Origin: Euborellia annulipes
Lineage: Eukaryota; Arthropoda; Insecta; Dermaptera; Anisolabididae
Length of the DNA: 64,000 nt
Reading direction: 5' to 3'
Assembly: GCA_023213315.1 (NCBI GenBank)
Contig: JAKCPI010005155.1
Span: 1-64,000, forward strand
Shown: piece by piece, positions 63,618 to 64,000 of the stretch
Layout: every line of letters begins with the position of its first letter
Numbering within the stretch: position 1 is the stretch's first letter
The notes under the pieces: model-generated
The model's database searches: none
What the model was told of the DNA's origin: nothing
The model's input: the letters and a program-made list of their open reading frames with translations, nothing else
Program-made: the position numbers and the translations under genes

Positions 63618-64000
63618 GGCATTCCACGCCAACTCGACCACTTCTGAACCCGACCATTTTTGATTTGGCTGAAACTTTGTCATCTTTTTGTACCCTATTG
63701 AAAACGTGTCTGAGAATTTTTTCAGATTTTTCGACACAGCCAAAAAAAAAGTTATAGCATTTTCAAAAAACATCGATTTTTTTTTCAAATAACCGTAAAA
63801 CTGTCAAAAATTAACTTATCGGGACGATTTTTTTTTTGAAATTTTTGTCTTTAAATGTACTTTTCAGAAATAAATATGACAAAATTTTACAGATTCATCT
63901 TGAACGTTTTTTTTGACATTTTCGGAAAAAAACAAAAATTTCGGGATGAATGACACTTTTTTTTTTTTTAATTTTTTTTTTTTATAAAAAACTTTGATTT
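63616..64000. other. Unassigned repeat-like segment at the right edge
   Basis: GGGGCATTCCACGCCAACTC begins a segment rich in T and A runs without a coding frame. The start looks like the terminus of a mobile element that continues past the window edge. Confidence 0.3.

Noticed and set aside
63434..63788. Tyr-Ile repeat frames
   Set aside because: Translation of a TA microsatellite.
1..64000. CRISPR array, operon or prokaryotic elements
   Set aside because: Spaced direct repeats seen are minisatellites or MITEs, and the genes have spliceosomal introns.

Overview
The window is nuclear DNA from an animal, most likely an arthropod. It is AT-rich. Genes are split into short exons with GT-AG introns, and recognisable coding sequence makes up only a few percent. 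The rest is layered transposon debris: hAT-type MITEs with 8-bp target-site duplications (TSDs), a mariner remnant, tRNA-derived SINEs, a LINE 3' end and many fold-back elements. The gene content (SV2-like transporter, winged-helix/nucleoside-phosphorylase-like protein, SLC6 transporter) fits an arthropod, but I cannot name the species.

Layout. (1) 1-1222 (+): exons of an SV2/SLC22-like major facilitator transporter, cut by the left window edge. An expected exon between 569 and 1095 and the last exon are not seen. (2) 1.5-17 kb: no convincing coding sequence. It holds a 394-bp tandem repeat, nested MITEs, a 1.9-kb terminal-inverted-repeat (TIR) element loaded with GCAATATT arrays, a 0.5-kb fold-back and G/C-homopolymer-rich hAT MITEs. 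(3) 17.2-35.7 kb (+): one well-supported gene, nine coding exons giving about 559 aa. It joins an N-terminal domain, a winged helix and a nucleoside-phosphorylase-like domain. Every junction phase agrees. Its introns carry many transposons, including a three-level hAT nest at 30578-32310. (4) 36-45 kb: fold-backs, a mariner remnant split by a hAT MITE, SINE copies. (5) 45.26-56.75 kb: a large inverted repeat with two arms of about 5 kb around a 0.78-kb spacer that is itself palindromic. The arms differ by indels and one has a private 0.69-kb insertion. The outer ends carry U6 snRNA-like sequences and a third copy lies just outside. (6) 57-61 kb: SINE-like and fold-back repeats. (7) 61394-62981 (-): the last three coding exons of an SLC6 sodium-coupled transporter whose 5' part lies beyond the right edge.

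The most unusual theme is a set of dispersed elements, mostly fold-backs (about 7.0, 25.1, 32.0, 33.1, 38.8, 42.5 and 58-59 kb), that share a CTGAnGA - hairpin - GAAAC - (G)TC motif. This looks like the hammerhead ribozyme core known from Penelope-like retroelements. The copy at 7160-7196 (minus) has the best order and pairing. The genes show no sign of a shared pathway; they are unrelated neighbours in a repeat-rich region.
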